Source: an uncultured Sutterella sp.
GTDB taxonomy: Bacteria; Pseudomonadota; Gammaproteobacteria; Burkholderiales; Burkholderiaceae_F
NCBI GenBank assembly: GCA_900544255.1
Contig: UQUM01000006.1
Span: 1 to 64,000 of the forward strand
DNA: 64,000 nucleotides
Direction of reading: 5' to 3'
Each line of letters opens with the position of its first letter. Positions within the stretch are counted from its first letter, which is position 1. Of this stretch, positions 16,699 to 24,538 are shown in pieces. Position numbers and translations under genes: made by a program. Below the pieces are notes generated by a model. That model made no database searches and was not told the DNA's origin. It was given only the letters and a program-made list of their open reading frames with translations.

Positions 16699-19590
16699 AT
16701 GTCCAACGATTGGATCCGTATTCGGGGTGCCCGCACCCATAACCTGAAAAACGTGGACGCGGATATTCCCCGCAACCGCTTTACCGTGATTACCGGTTTG
16801 TCCGGTTCCGGGAAGAGTTCCCTTGCTTTTGATACCCTGTACGCCGAAGGGCAGCGGCGTTATGCCGAAAGCGTGAGTGCCTACGCCCGGCGTTTTATGG
16901 ACGTCATGGATAAGCCGGACGTGGATGCCGTCGAAGGGCTTTCCCCCTCGATTTCCATCGGGCAGCATACGACGGTACCTGGGTCGCGCTCGACGGTGGC
17001 GACCGTGACGGAAGCCGCCGATTACCTGAGGCTCCTTTTCTCACGAGCAGGCCGCCCTTACTGCCCGCATCATCACGTGCCGCTCACCCGAAGCGGCATT
17101 CACGACATGGTGGATACGGCGCTCTCGCTCCCTGAAAACACGAAGGTGCTGATTTTGGCTCCGGCGCCGACGCCTGAGAGCGTGAGGCACTTTGCGGCGG
17201 ATATGGCGCGCCGTGGGTTCATCCGTCTGCGCGTCGGCGGCGAGGTCCTCACGTGTGATGAGGCCCAAAAGCGGGATTGGCCGTCGGAAACGCCGGTGGA
17301 AGTCGTGGTGGATCGACTCAAGATCAGCGATCAGGCCCGAAGCCGTTTAGCGGAAAGCTTTGAAGCGGCCGTGCGGCTTTTTGATGGACGAGCCGCCATG
17401 GCGCTGATGGATGAGCCTCAGAAGGAATTTCGTTTTTCCATTCATTACGGCTGTCCGGAATGCGGTTACACGGCGCCCGATCCCGTCCCTTCGATGTTTT
17501 CCTTTAACAATGCGCTCGGGGCGTGTCCGGAATGCCAAGGAGCGGGACGTATTGAACGTTTTGATCCGGCGCTCGTGGTACGGGATCCGTTTTTGTCGTT
17601 GGCCGAAGGTGCCGTTTGCGGTTGGTCGGAAAAAAACCGCACGAACTTTCAAGTCTTGAGAACGCTCGGCCGCGAAAATAATTTCGATGTGACGGCACCG
17701 TGGAATACGCTTTCGCGCGTGGTACAGACCCTCATTCTTTTTGGGGACAAGGCGGCGAGGGAAGTCGGGTTTGAGGGCAAAAGCCTTTTTACGGGCGTGA
17801 TTCCGCAACTGCAGCAGCAGTGGGATCGGGCGCGGTCGGATACGGCGAAGGTGGGGCTCAAAATGATGCGCAGCATCGGTACCTGCCCCGTCTGCGGCGG
17901 AGAACGCTACCGCCGGGAAGTGCTTGACGTGTATTTGGGAGAAGGGGACGTGAAGGTCAACATTGCCGACGTGTCCCGCATGAGCTTGAAGGAGGTGCTT
18001 GTCTGCTTTAAGTCGCTCACGTTTTCCCCGGAACGCGAAGCAGTGGCGGCCGGACCCTTGGCGGAACTCACGAAACGCTTGACGTTTTTAACGGAAGTGG
18101 GGCTGGGGTATCTCGCGTTAAACCGCGAGGCGTCGACGCTTTCCGGGGGCGAAATGCAGCGCATCCGTTTGGCGGGGCAGATCGGTTCGGGATTGACGGG
18201 GGTGACATATGTGCTCGACGAACCGACGATCGGTCTGCATCAGCGCGACAATGAAAAACTCATCGGGATGATGAAAAAGCTGTCGGATGCCGGCAATACC
18301 GTGATTGCCGTCGAACACGACAGCGACGTGATGCACGCGGCGGATTGGATCGTCGACATGGGGCCGGGCGCCGGGGAAAAGGGTGGAACGGTGATTTGTG
18401 AAGGTACCCCCAAAGACATCATGGCGTCTGAGTCGTCGCTCACCGGCGCATATCTCGCCGGGCGCCGGGTTGTGTCGGTGCCGACAAAGCTCTTGGAGGA
18501 TCCGCTGGAAGCGTGTCTGACGCTTGTGAATGCCGTCGGACACAATCTCAAGGGCGTAACCTGTCACTTTCCGGTGGGGGCGATGACGGTGGTGACCGGG
18601 GTCTCCGGTTCCGGAAAATCCACCCTGGTGAACGACACACTGGGCGCTGCGCTGCGCCGGCATTTTCAACACACAAAGGAAACAGCGCTTGATTACGAGC
18701 GGATTGACGGTCTTGATTTCATCGACAAAGTGATCGATGTCGATCAGAGTCCGATTGGGAAAACGCCGCGATCGAACCCCGCGACCTACACGGGACTTTT
18801 TACGCAGATCCGAGACGTATTTGCACAAACGCCGGCCGCGAAGGAGCGGGGGTACGACACCGGACGGTTTTCCTTCAATACTCCGGGCGGACGCTGCGAA
18901 GCCTGCGAAGGGGACGGCGTCATCAAGGTGGAAATGGGGTTTTTGCCGCCTGTGTACGTAACGTGTTCGACCTGTCAGGGGCGACGCTACAACCGTGAGA
19001 CGCTCGAAGTGAAGTACCACGGCAAGAGTATTTACGACGTTCTTGAAATGACGGTGGATGAGGCGCTGGAATTTTTCAGTGTTTGGCCGGCTATTACGAA
19101 GAAACTGCAGACCTTGTCTGACGTGGGGCTGGGGTATATTCGCCTGGGTCAGAGTGCCGTCACGTTTTCCGGGGGCGAAGCGCAGCGTATTAAGCTCGCG
19201 GAAGAATTGTCCCGTCGGGATACAGGGCACACGCTCTACATTTTGGATGAACCGACGACGGGGTTGCACTTTGAAGATGTGGCACTCCTGTTGAAGGTAC
19301 TGCGAAAACTCACGGCATTGGGTAACACCGTCGTTGTGATTGAGCACAATCTCGACGTGGTGCGTCTCGCGGACTGGGTCGTGGACATCGGTCCCGACGG
19401 CGGGGCTGCGGGGGGCGAACTTGTGATTGAAGGGCGCCCTGAGGACGTGGCGGCGTGCCCCAAGAGCCTCACCGGAAAATACCTCAAAAAGGCGATGGAA
19501 GAAGCGTTGGGGGCAGGAAAACCGAAGGCGGCAAAGAAACGGACGTCGGTTAAGAAGCGGACGACGGTGAAGAAGTCGGCCGCCGAATAA
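16699..19590 (+). CDS. uvrA: Excinuclease ABC subunit A
   Basis: The 963-residue damage-recognition ATPase of nucleotide excision repair has two ABC modules. The first has GLSGSGKSSLAFDTLYAEG and LSGGEMQRIRLAGQ, the second GVSGSGKSTLVNDTLG and SGGEAQRIKLAEEL. Zinc-binding CxxC pairs are present (CPECGY and CPECQG; CEACEG and CSTCQG). It ends in a Lys-rich tail (KKRTSVKKRTTVKK) not found in E. coli UvrA and possibly DNA-interacting. The gene is monocistronic, with a terminator 16 bp after its stop. Confidence 0.97.
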   Translation: MSNDWIRIRGARTHNLKNVDADIPRNRFTVITGLSGSGKSSLAFDTLYAEGQRRYAESVSAYARRFMDVMDKPDVDAVEGLSPSISIGQHTTVPGSRSTVATVTEAADYLRLLFSRAGRPYCPHHHVPLTRSGIHDMVDTALSLPENTKVLILAPAPTPESVRHFAADMARRGFIRLRVGGEVLTCDEAQKRDWPSETPVEVVVDRLKISDQARSRLAESFEAAVRLFDGRAAMALMDEPQKEFRFSIHYGCPECGYTAPDPVPSMFSFNNALGACPECQGAGRIERFDPALVVRDPFLSLAEGAVCGWSEKNRTNFQVLRTLGRENNFDVTAPWNTLSRVVQTLILFGDKAAREVGFEGKSLFTGVIPQLQQQWDRARSDTAKVGLKMMRSIGTCPVCGGERYRREVLDVYLGEGDVKVNIADVSRMSLKEVLVCFKSLTFSPEREAVAAGPLAELTKRLTFLTEVGLGYLALNREASTLSGGEMQRIRLAGQIGSGLTGVTYVLDEPTIGLHQRDNEKLIGMMKKLSDAGNTVIAVEHDSDVMHAADWIVDMGPGAGEKGGTVICEGTPKDIMASESSLTGAYLAGRRVVSVPTKLLEDPLEACLTLVNAVGHNLKGVTCHFPVGAMTVVTGVSGSGKSTLVNDTLGAALRRHFQHTKETALDYERIDGLDFIDKVIDVDQSPIGKTPRSNPATYTGLFTQIRDVFAQTPAAKERGYDTGRFSFNTPGGRCEACEGDGVIKVEMGFLPPVYVTCSTCQGRRYNRETLEVKYHGKSIYDVLEMTVDEALEFFSVWPAITKKLQTLSDVGLGYIRLGQSAVTFSGGEAQRIKLAEELSRRDTGHTLYILDEPTTGLHFEDVALLLKVLRKLTALGNTVVVIEHNLDVVRLADWVVDIGPDGGAAGGELVIEGRPEDVAACPKSLTGKYLKKAMEEALGAGKPKAAKKRTSVKKRTTVKKSAAE

Positions 19591-19605
19591 TCCGCGGGCA
19601 GCAAA

Positions 19606-19642
19606 AAACGGGGTTGATTTCGTCGGCGAGGTTGCCCCGTTT
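19606..19642. terminator. Convergent terminator between uvrA and the Mn exporter gene
   Basis: AAACGGGG (19606-19613) pairs with CCCCGTTT (19635-19642), with A-rich and T-rich flanks suiting both strands. Confidence 0.7.
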
Positions 19643-19661
19643 ATTTTCGAAAGCGCCGCTA

Positions 19662-20237
19662 CTAAGCGAAGTAAGCGAGCACGGCAAAGATGACGAATAG
19701 ACCGGCGGCAATCTTGCGCATGAACGACATGGAAAGTTTTTCGGAGAGTTTGTTTCCGATAAAGACCGCAGGGACGTCGGCAATCAGCATCCCGAGAGTC
19801 GTACCGGTAACGACCGCCAAGACGCTGTCGGCGTAGCTCGCGCCGAGTGCAACCGTGGCCAACTGCGTTTTGTCCCCCATTTCCGCTAAGAAAAAAAGGA
19901 TGAACGTGGTGCCGAAAACCCCGAAATTACCGTATTTCAATTGGTCGTCATCGTCGTCGATTTTGTCCGGCACAAGCATCCAGGCCGCCATTGCGAGGAA
20001 CGAGGCAACGAGCACCCACTTTAAAACGGCAGGATCAATGAAGGAAGCTACTGAGGCTCCGAGAAGCCCCGCCAAGGCGTGATTGGCGACGGTGGATGCA
20101 AAGATCGCGAGACAGATCGGCAGCGGTTTGCGGAATCGAGCAGCAAGACACAACGCCAGGAGCTGCGTTTTGTCGCCGATTTCAGCGGCCGTGACGAGAA
20201 TCGTGGAAAGCCCCACGAGCTGAAGGGATTCAAACAT
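19662..20237 (-). CDS. TMEM165/GDT1 (UPF0016) family manganese exporter
   Basis: The 191-residue, six-TM protein is made of two homologous halves, each with the family E-x-G-D-K-T motif (AAEIGDKTQLLAL and AEMGDKTQLATVAL) that forms the cation path. Bacterial members such as MneA export Mn2+. I use the ATG ending at 20237, because the longer open frame (to 20450) runs through a yybP-ykoY Mn2+ riboswitch rather than coding sequence. The Shine-Dalgarno is weak, which fits a leader that controls ribosome access. The acidic patch DKIDDDDDQ lies in the central loop. Confidence 0.9.
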   Translation of the reverse strand: MFESLQLVGLSTILVTAAEIGDKTQLLALCLAARFRKPLPICLAIFASTVANHALAGLLGASVASFIDPAVLKWVLVASFLAMAAWMLVPDKIDDDDDQLKYGNFGVFGTTFILFFLAEMGDKTQLATVALGASYADSVLAVVTGTTLGMLIADVPAVFIGNKLSEKLSMSFMRKIAAGLFVIFAVLAYFA

Positions 20238-20314
20238 GACGATTTTCAGGCGAAGCGGACGGGGTAACACGTACGAAAGACCGTGCGGCGGCCGTCGGCT
20301 TCTGAAGTGAATCC

Positions 20315-20480
20315 GTCCGCAGGCTTTCGCCGGTCTTGCCGACAAGAGGCTTGGAACCGCCTCTTTTTCTGCGCCACAAAGTTCCTTATGTTTTTTGAAA
20401 GGCAGAACTTCGAGTATGTTGACGCAGGTGCTTCCGAACACTGCACGCAAAAGCAGGACGAAAGCCGGCTACTCCCCAGA
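20315..20480 (-). ncRNA. yybP-ykoY manganese riboswitch
   Basis: Reading the minus strand, three conserved blocks appear in the right order: GGGGAGTAGC (20468-20477), CGTCAACATACTCG (20411-20424) and GGCAAGACCGGCG (20328-20340). GGCTTTCG (20459-20466) pairs with CGAAAGCC (20322-20329) to close the element. These match the known Mn2+-sensing yybP-ykoY aptamer, which controls UPF0016 and MntP exporters. Immediately downstream, GCGGACGG (20313-20320) can pair with CCGTCCGC (20255-20262) just before the start codon, a plausible translational expression platform. Confidence 0.87.
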
Positions 20481-20518
20481 GAAGTAAGGGGGCGGATTTT
20501 AGCAGAACGAGTACATAG

Positions 20519-20551
20519 AAAAAGCGCCGCGATCCCTGAGGAAGGCGGCGC
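20519..20551 (-). terminator. Intrinsic terminator after frdC
   Basis: On the minus strand GCGCCGC (20545-20551) pairs with GCGGCGC (20524-20530) and is followed by five T (20519-20523). It separates frdC from the Mn-exporter transcript. Confidence 0.8.
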
Positions 20552-20582
20552 CTTGTCAACGAAGTATCAGAACGGTGTCGGA

Positions 20583-21374
20583 TTACTTGTTGATGGACCA
20601 AACGGCGGTCGGGGTGTAGCGTTCGGCAGCCTGGCCGTTTTCGACGAGGGTCTTACCGTTGCTGTAGAACGTGAAGGCGGTGAGGGAGCCGCAGACGATC
20701 ATGAGGATCGCAACGAAAACCATCACGGAGCGGAAGCCGTGGCAACGGCCCTTGATCACATCCCACTTCACGCCGAGGCGATACAGACCGATCATGCCGT
20801 GCAGTTCGGTGGCCACGAGGAAGATGAACGTCCAGATGAGGCCCATGTGATAGGTGTGAACGGAGGAGAGGTTCGCTTCGATTTCAGACGGAGCGGTGAG
20901 CATGCCCATCACGTGCGGGAACACCATGCCGGTAAGAACGATGGCGGTGATGAACTGCACGAACCACAGGGACGTATCCGTGTGATGCACGAACTTCACG
21001 TGAGCGCGGATGTCGCGGAACTGACGATAGGACGTCGGGAAGCGGCGAAGAGCGCAGAGGGCGTGAATGATCACGCAGAGGGTGATGACGCCCACGAAGA
21101 GGAAGTGAGCCCAAGCCTGTTCATGGCCGAAGATGGGAGCGAGGCCGGAAATCTGGCACAGGTTCCAGAACACGTCCTTACCGAGCTGGATGGAGCTCGT
21201 GAAGCACATGTGGCAGAAGAGGAAAAGGCCGAGGATGAGGCCGGTCACGGACTGAGCCACATCGAGGTAAGCGGGCCACTTGCTGCCGCGCTTAGCATCC
21301 TTGAGAGTCACACCGGCGATAACTTCGCAGCCCGCGGGCGTGTGAGCGAACTTGATCTGTTCAGGAGTCGTCAT
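20583..21374 (-). CDS. frdC: Fumarate reductase / succinate dehydrogenase dihaem cytochrome b subunit
   Basis: The 263-residue membrane protein resembles Wolinella-type FrdC: AQSVTGLILGLFLFCHMCF, then RRFPTSYRQFRDIRAH, HTDTSLWFVQFITAIVLTGM and VATELHGMIGLYRLGVKWD, with membrane histidines suited to two b-haems. It passes quinol electrons to the FrdAB flavoprotein/iron-sulfur pair. No frdA or frdB lies next to it: a terminator follows and a LysR gene precedes. A perfect FNR-type box about 100 bp upstream implies anaerobic induction. Confidence 0.88.
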   Translation of the reverse strand: MTTPEQIKFAHTPAGCEVIAGVTLKDAKRGSKWPAYLDVAQSVTGLILGLFLFCHMCFTSSIQLGKDVFWNLCQISGLAPIFGHEQAWAHFLFVGVITLCVIIHALCALRRFPTSYRQFRDIRAHVKFVHHTDTSLWFVQFITAIVLTGMVFPHVMGMLTAPSEIEANLSSVHTYHMGLIWTFIFLVATELHGMIGLYRLGVKWDVIKGRCHGFRSVMVFVAILMIVCGSLTAFTFYSNGKTLVENGQAAERYTPTAVWSINK

Positions 21375-21470
21375 AACGAGAGTTCCTTGGTTTGGGGTTG
21401 GGCTGCGATCGTTGCCGACGCAGCGTTCTTTTTCGATGGCGAAATGATGCTCCCTTAAGGAATCTTAATC

Positions 21471-21486
21471 TTTGATTTTTATCAAA
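21471..21486 (-). promoter_or_regulatory. Perfect FNR/ANR box upstream of frdC
   Basis: TTTGAT-TTTT-ATCAAA contains TTGAT-N4-ATCAA, an exact FNR consensus. It lies about 97 bp upstream of the frdC start, where a class II position (-41.5) would put transcription start near 21437. Confidence 0.8.
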
Positions 21487-21516
21487 GGAACTGCGATACG
21501 AAGGACGAAAATCAAG

Positions 21517-21589
21517 GGTTAAACGGTAATTTTTAAGGGTTAACCCTGTTAAACAACGATAACGGAACAGACTATATAAGGGTTAACCC
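21517..21589. repeat. Three GGGTTAA operator-like repeats between frdC and the LysR gene
   Basis: Two perfect palindromes GGGTTAACCC (21537-21546 and 21580-21589) and a third partial copy GGGTTAAAC (21517-21525) lie in the frdC upstream region. A further TAAGGGTTAA occurs upstream of the tetrahaem cytochrome gene (29159-29168). A regulator-binding role is inferred. Confidence 0.5.
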
Positions 21590-21607
21590 GTAAAATCGAG
21601 CGAAATT

Positions 21608-22534
21608 CTAACCGTGGACAAACGACTGCCGACCGACCTGAATCATCACGTCGATCAACGCTCGGGCCGGGCGGGAGAGATAGGTGTTTTTGCGATAGGC
21701 GGCAATGACCTGCCGGGGCGGCACGAGCGGACGGATTTCAAAAAAGCGTACCGGCTGCGGGGTGGGGCAACGGCGGGCGAGCGTTTCCGTCACAAAGCAC
21801 GACCCTATACCGGCACTTGTCAACATAAGAGCCGCCGTCGGCGATTCGCTTTCGAGCACGACGCGGGGAGCGATGGAACAGCGGCGACAAAGATCCTGAA
21901 AAAGCAAATGAAATTTCTGACCGCGCTTAATCGTGATGAAGGGCTCGTTATCGAGAAGCGCAAAATCCACGGAATCAAATTCTCGGGGGCCGGACGGTAC
22001 TTTGCGCGCGAGCTCGGAAGTAGCGGAGGTGGCAAGAAGCAACTTTTCTTCGTAAATGGTATCCCCCGCCAAGTCCGGACTCATGAGGGGAGCGATCACG
22101 ATGGAAAAGTCGGTGGTGCCGTCCGCGGCATAATCTTCGAGCGTTGCCGTCGTCGCCTCAACGAGTGTGAGGTCGATCCCCGGGTGTTCCCGGCGAAAGA
22201 TGGGGAGCACTTCAGGCAGAAAATATGATGAGCGGTAGTGCGAAGAGCCGATACGAACCTGACCTCTCACGCCGAGATCCATGTCGGCGAGTTCTTTGGT
22301 GCGTACTTCCCGCAGTTGGGCAATCTTGCGTTCGGTCGCCATGAAGCATTCGCCTGCCGCGGTGAGCCGCAGGGGCTTCACCGAGCGGTCGATCAGTTCA
22401 AGCCCGGTTTCCGTTTCCAGACGCAGTACGAACTGCGAGAGCGACGGCTGTGAAATGTCCAGCATTTTCGCAGCCTTGGAAAAACTCCCCTGGGCGAGGA
22501 GCACGGAGAGGTAACGGTAGGTATTGTCTGCCAC
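21608..22534 (-). CDS. LysR-family transcriptional regulator
   Basis: The 308-residue protein has the N-terminal LysR helix-turn-helix (LLAQGSFSKAAKMLDISQPS, then LSQFVLRLETETGLELIDR) and a C-terminal periplasmic-binding-like effector domain. It starts with GTG 20 bp after the LapA-domain gene, so the two may be co-transcribed. It does not face a divergent metabolic gene; frdC lies downstream on the same strand, beyond a 233-bp gap carrying an FNR box and GGGTTAA repeats. Target and effector are unknown. Confidence 0.88.
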   Translation of the reverse strand: MADNTYRYLSVLLAQGSFSKAAKMLDISQPSLSQFVLRLETETGLELIDRSVKPLRLTAAGECFMATERKIAQLREVRTKELADMDLGVRGQVRIGSSHYRSSYFLPEVLPIFRREHPGIDLTLVEATTATLEDYAADGTTDFSIVIAPLMSPDLAGDTIYEEKLLLATSATSELARKVPSGPREFDSVDFALLDNEPFITIKRGQKFHLLFQDLCRRCSIAPRVVLESESPTAALMLTSAGIGSCFVTETLARRCPTPQPVRFFEIRPLVPPRQVIAAYRKNTYLSRPARALIDVMIQVGRQSFVHG

Positions 22535-22554
22535 GCTTTTCGCCGTGTAAGAAA

Positions 22555-23172
22555 TTAAGACTTATCCGTCGCAGGGAGTTCCGCCGGCTTTTCTTCGGCG
22601 GGAACGGTCTTTACGACGCGGTGCGCGGGTTCCTTTTCCTTGTGGGAGAGAAAGCCGAAGAACCCCTTCTTTTCCTGCGGTTCTTCCGTAATGACGGTGA
22701 GGCCCTTTTCTTTGAGAACCACGTCGAGTTTTGCGTCGATGAGGCTCACGGCCTTTTCAAGGTTGTCGAGCCGCTGAGCCAGTCTTTCCTTGAGTTCGGT
22801 CTGACGGGCATCGTTTTCGTTCGCGGTTTTCGTAAAAAGTTCCTGCGCGGCGACGATTTCGTCATGAACCGCCTTGCGGGTGGCTTCAAAGCGCGATTTT
22901 TCGGCGTCGTCGGCAAGCCCCCGGCTCGATTCGGCGTCCTTATACGCTTTGCGGATTTCAAGAAGCGTCGCAGCTTGCTGCAGCAGGGCCCAAATAATGC
23001 CGGCAATCCAAAGGGCCCCTAAAACGAGAAGAAGAATGAGACCCAGCGGAGCTTCCGTGTCGGTGTAGACGAGATTTACGGGAACCGAAGCGGTGATCCC
23101 GGCCCAGTTGACGACGAGAAAGAGGGCGGACAGGAGCGTGAGCAGAATGAGAACGACGGTGCGGATTGCCAT
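22555..23172 (-). CDS. LapA-domain (DUF1049) inner-membrane protein with coiled-coil tail
   Basis: The 205-residue protein begins with two TM helices (TVVLILLTLLSALFLVVNW and GLILLLVLGALWIAGIIWAL) in the layout of LapA/DUF1049 proteins. A long charged helical region (about 75-150) with coiled-coil character and a Lys/Glu/Pro-rich C-terminus follow. LapA proteins are linked to lipopolysaccharide assembly and its regulation, but this one is about twice the usual length. GGAGG sits 9 bp before the ATG and a TATAAT -10 at 23206-23211. Confidence 0.65.
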   Translation of the reverse strand: MAIRTVVLILLTLLSALFLVVNWAGITASVPVNLVYTDTEAPLGLILLLVLGALWIAGIIWALLQQAATLLEIRKAYKDAESSRGLADDAEKSRFEATRKAVHDEIVAAQELFTKTANENDARQTELKERLAQRLDNLEKAVSLIDAKLDVVLKEKGLTVITEEPQEKKGFFGFLSHKEKEPAHRVVKTVPAEEKPAELPATDKS

Positions 23173-23205
23173 GACGGAGCCTCCGAAAGAACGTTGGATG
23201 CGGCA

Positions 23206-23211
23206 ATTATA
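23206..23211 (-). promoter_or_regulatory. -10 element for the LapA-domain gene
   Basis: TATAAT on the minus strand lies 34-39 bp upstream of the ATG, leaving a leader of about 27 nt that includes GGAGG. Confidence 0.5.
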
Positions 23212-23270
23212 GGGACGGGCGTCCGTTCCTTGGCGTTCGGAAAGCGTTGGAGGCGGGTTCTTTGTGACGA

Positions 23271-23298
23271 AAAGTTCGAGAAAAAAAGTTCGAGAAAA
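23271..23298. repeat. Exact tandem 14-bp duplication upstream of upp
   Basis: AAAGTTCGAGAAAA occurs twice back to back (23271-23284, 23285-23298), about 55 bp before the upp start codon and just upstream of the likely promoter. Confidence 0.7.
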
Positions 23299-23351
23299 AA
23301 CGCCGGGCGCGCTAACATCCCAATTTCTGAGTCGTTTTTTAGGTTTCTACC

Positions 23352-23999
23352 ATGAAGACTGATCCCCGTTTCCCCCGTCTGCACATTGTCGACCATCCTC
23401 TCGTGCAACATAAGCTCTCCATCATGCGCCAAAAGGAGACGAGTACCAACGTGTTCCGTCAGCTCCTTAAAGAAATCACGGTGCTGATGGGCTATGAACT
23501 GACGCGCGACCTGCCGTTGTCGCATCGCCGTATCGAAACGCCGATCTGTACGATGAATGCGCCGACGCTGGCCGGCAAGAAGCAGGTCATCGTGCCGGTG
23601 CTGCGCGCCGGTCTCGGTATGAGCGACGGCCTTCTCGAACTGATGCCCTCGGCGCGCGTCGGTCATATCGGTATGTACCGCGGCGAAGACAAGCGTCCGG
23701 TGGAATACCTCGTGCGTTTGCCCGACGTCACCGATCGCCTCTTCATTCTCTGTGACCCGATGTTGGCGACGGGGTACTCCGCCGTTCACGCGATCGACGT
23801 GCTCAAAAAGCGCGGCGTGCCCGGTGAATCCATTAAGTTCCTCGCGCTCGTCTCTGCTCCCGAAGGTATCCGGGTGGTGCATGATCATCATCCGGAAGTC
23901 GAAATCTTTGTGGCGTCTCTGGACGAAAAATTGAACGAAAACGCCTACATCGTTCCCGGTCTCGGGGATGCGGGTGACCGACTCTTCGGTACCAAGTAA
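23352..23999 (+). CDS. upp: Uracil phosphoribosyltransferase
   Basis: The 215-residue salvage enzyme converts uracil and PRPP to UMP. Recognisable segments are [40 protein letters not shown] and the PRPP-binding loop [14 protein letters not shown], with a C-terminal [17 protein letters not shown] that is nearly invariant in the family. It is monocistronic, with its own terminator 17 bp after the stop. Confidence 0.97.
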   Translation: MKTDPRFPRLHIVDHPLVQHKLSIMRQKETSTNVFRQLLKEITVLMGYELTRDLPLSHRRIETPICTMNAPTLAGKKQVIVPVLRAGLGMSDGLLELMPSARVGHIGMYRGEDKRPVEYLVRLPDVTDRLFILCDPMLATGYSAVHAIDVLKKRGVPGESIKFLALVSAPEGIRVVHDHHPEVEIFVASLDEKLNENAYIVPGLGDAGDRLFGTK

Positions 24000-24015
24000 G
24001 CGACATTCGCGCACG

Positions 24016-24056
24016 AAAAAGCGGCGACTCCTTTTTTGGGGGTACGCCGCTTTTTT
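24016..24056 (+). terminator. Intrinsic terminator of upp
   Basis: AAAAAGCGGCG (24016-24026) pairs with CGCCGCTTTTT and runs into a T6 tract ending at 24056. Confidence 0.85.
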
Positions 24057-24065
24057 ACGGTTGAG

Positions 24066-24093
24066 AAAAAAAAGCCCCTGCGCGAGGCAGGGG
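24066..24093 (-). terminator. Intrinsic terminator after the 11-residue-repeat gene
   Basis: On the minus strand CCCCTG (24088-24093) pairs with CAGGGG (24075-24080) across a 7-nt loop, followed by G/C and an uninterrupted T8 (24066-24073). Confidence 0.8.
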
Positions 24094-24105
24094 AGCGGGC
24101 TGAAG

Positions 24106-24534
24106 CTATTCCGACAGCAGTTCTTTGGTTTTCGACTTAGCGGCGTCGTACGAATCCTTGGCGCCTTGCTTCGTCTTATCCCAAAGTTTGGCGGAACCGC
24201 TTTTGGTTTTATCCCAAACCTCGGACGAGCCTTCTTTGGTTTTGTCCCAAGCCTTGGCTGTGCCTTCCTTGGTTTTTTCCCACGCAGAAGCCGTACCCTT
24301 CTTTGTCTTTTCCCAGACATTTTCGGCGGCATCGTCCGTTTGGGAGGCTGCGGACTTCGTCTTGTCCCAAGCTGTGGCGGTTGCTTTTTTCGTCGCGTCC
24401 CAGCCGTCGGCCGCATCCTGTTTTAAGCTGCTCCAGCCCGACTGGATGTCTTCGGAGACGGTGCCCGCGGGGACGGCCGCCGAAGCAAAGACGAGCGAAG
24501 CCGTCGCAGCAGCAATGAAGAATTTCGTCCGCAT
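24106..24534 (-). CDS. Secreted LEA-like protein of repeated WDKTK units
   Basis: The 142-residue protein has a signal peptide (FFIAAATASLVFASAA, cleavage near residue 24) and then an array of imperfect 11-residue units: WDATKKATATA, WDKTKSAASQT, WEKTKKGTASA, WEKTKEGTAKA, WDKTKEGSSEV, WDKTKSGSAKL, WDKTKQGAKDS. The 11-mer periodicity and Lys/Glu/Ala/Thr composition match group-3 LEA and related amphipathic-helix proteins, except for the invariant Trp. It starts 4 bp after the fbp stop, so it is probably co-transcribed with fbp and pepN. A periplasmic stress-protective or membrane-binding role is inference only. Confidence 0.75.
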   Translation of the reverse strand: MRTKFFIAAATASLVFASAAVPAGTVSEDIQSGWSSLKQDAADGWDATKKATATAWDKTKSAASQTDDAAENVWEKTKKGTASAWEKTKEGTAKAWDKTKEGSSEVWDKTKSGSAKLWDKTKQGAKDSYDAAKSKTKELLSE

Positions 24535-24538
24535 GGCG

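Noticed and set aside
18118..19347. 409-codon minus-strand open frame
   Set aside because: It is antisense to uvrA, an unambiguous gene; no recognisable motif.
20238..20450. N-terminal extension of the Mn exporter
   Set aside because: The extension coincides with conserved riboswitch sequence and has no membrane or signal features; the family starts at the ATG ending at 20237.
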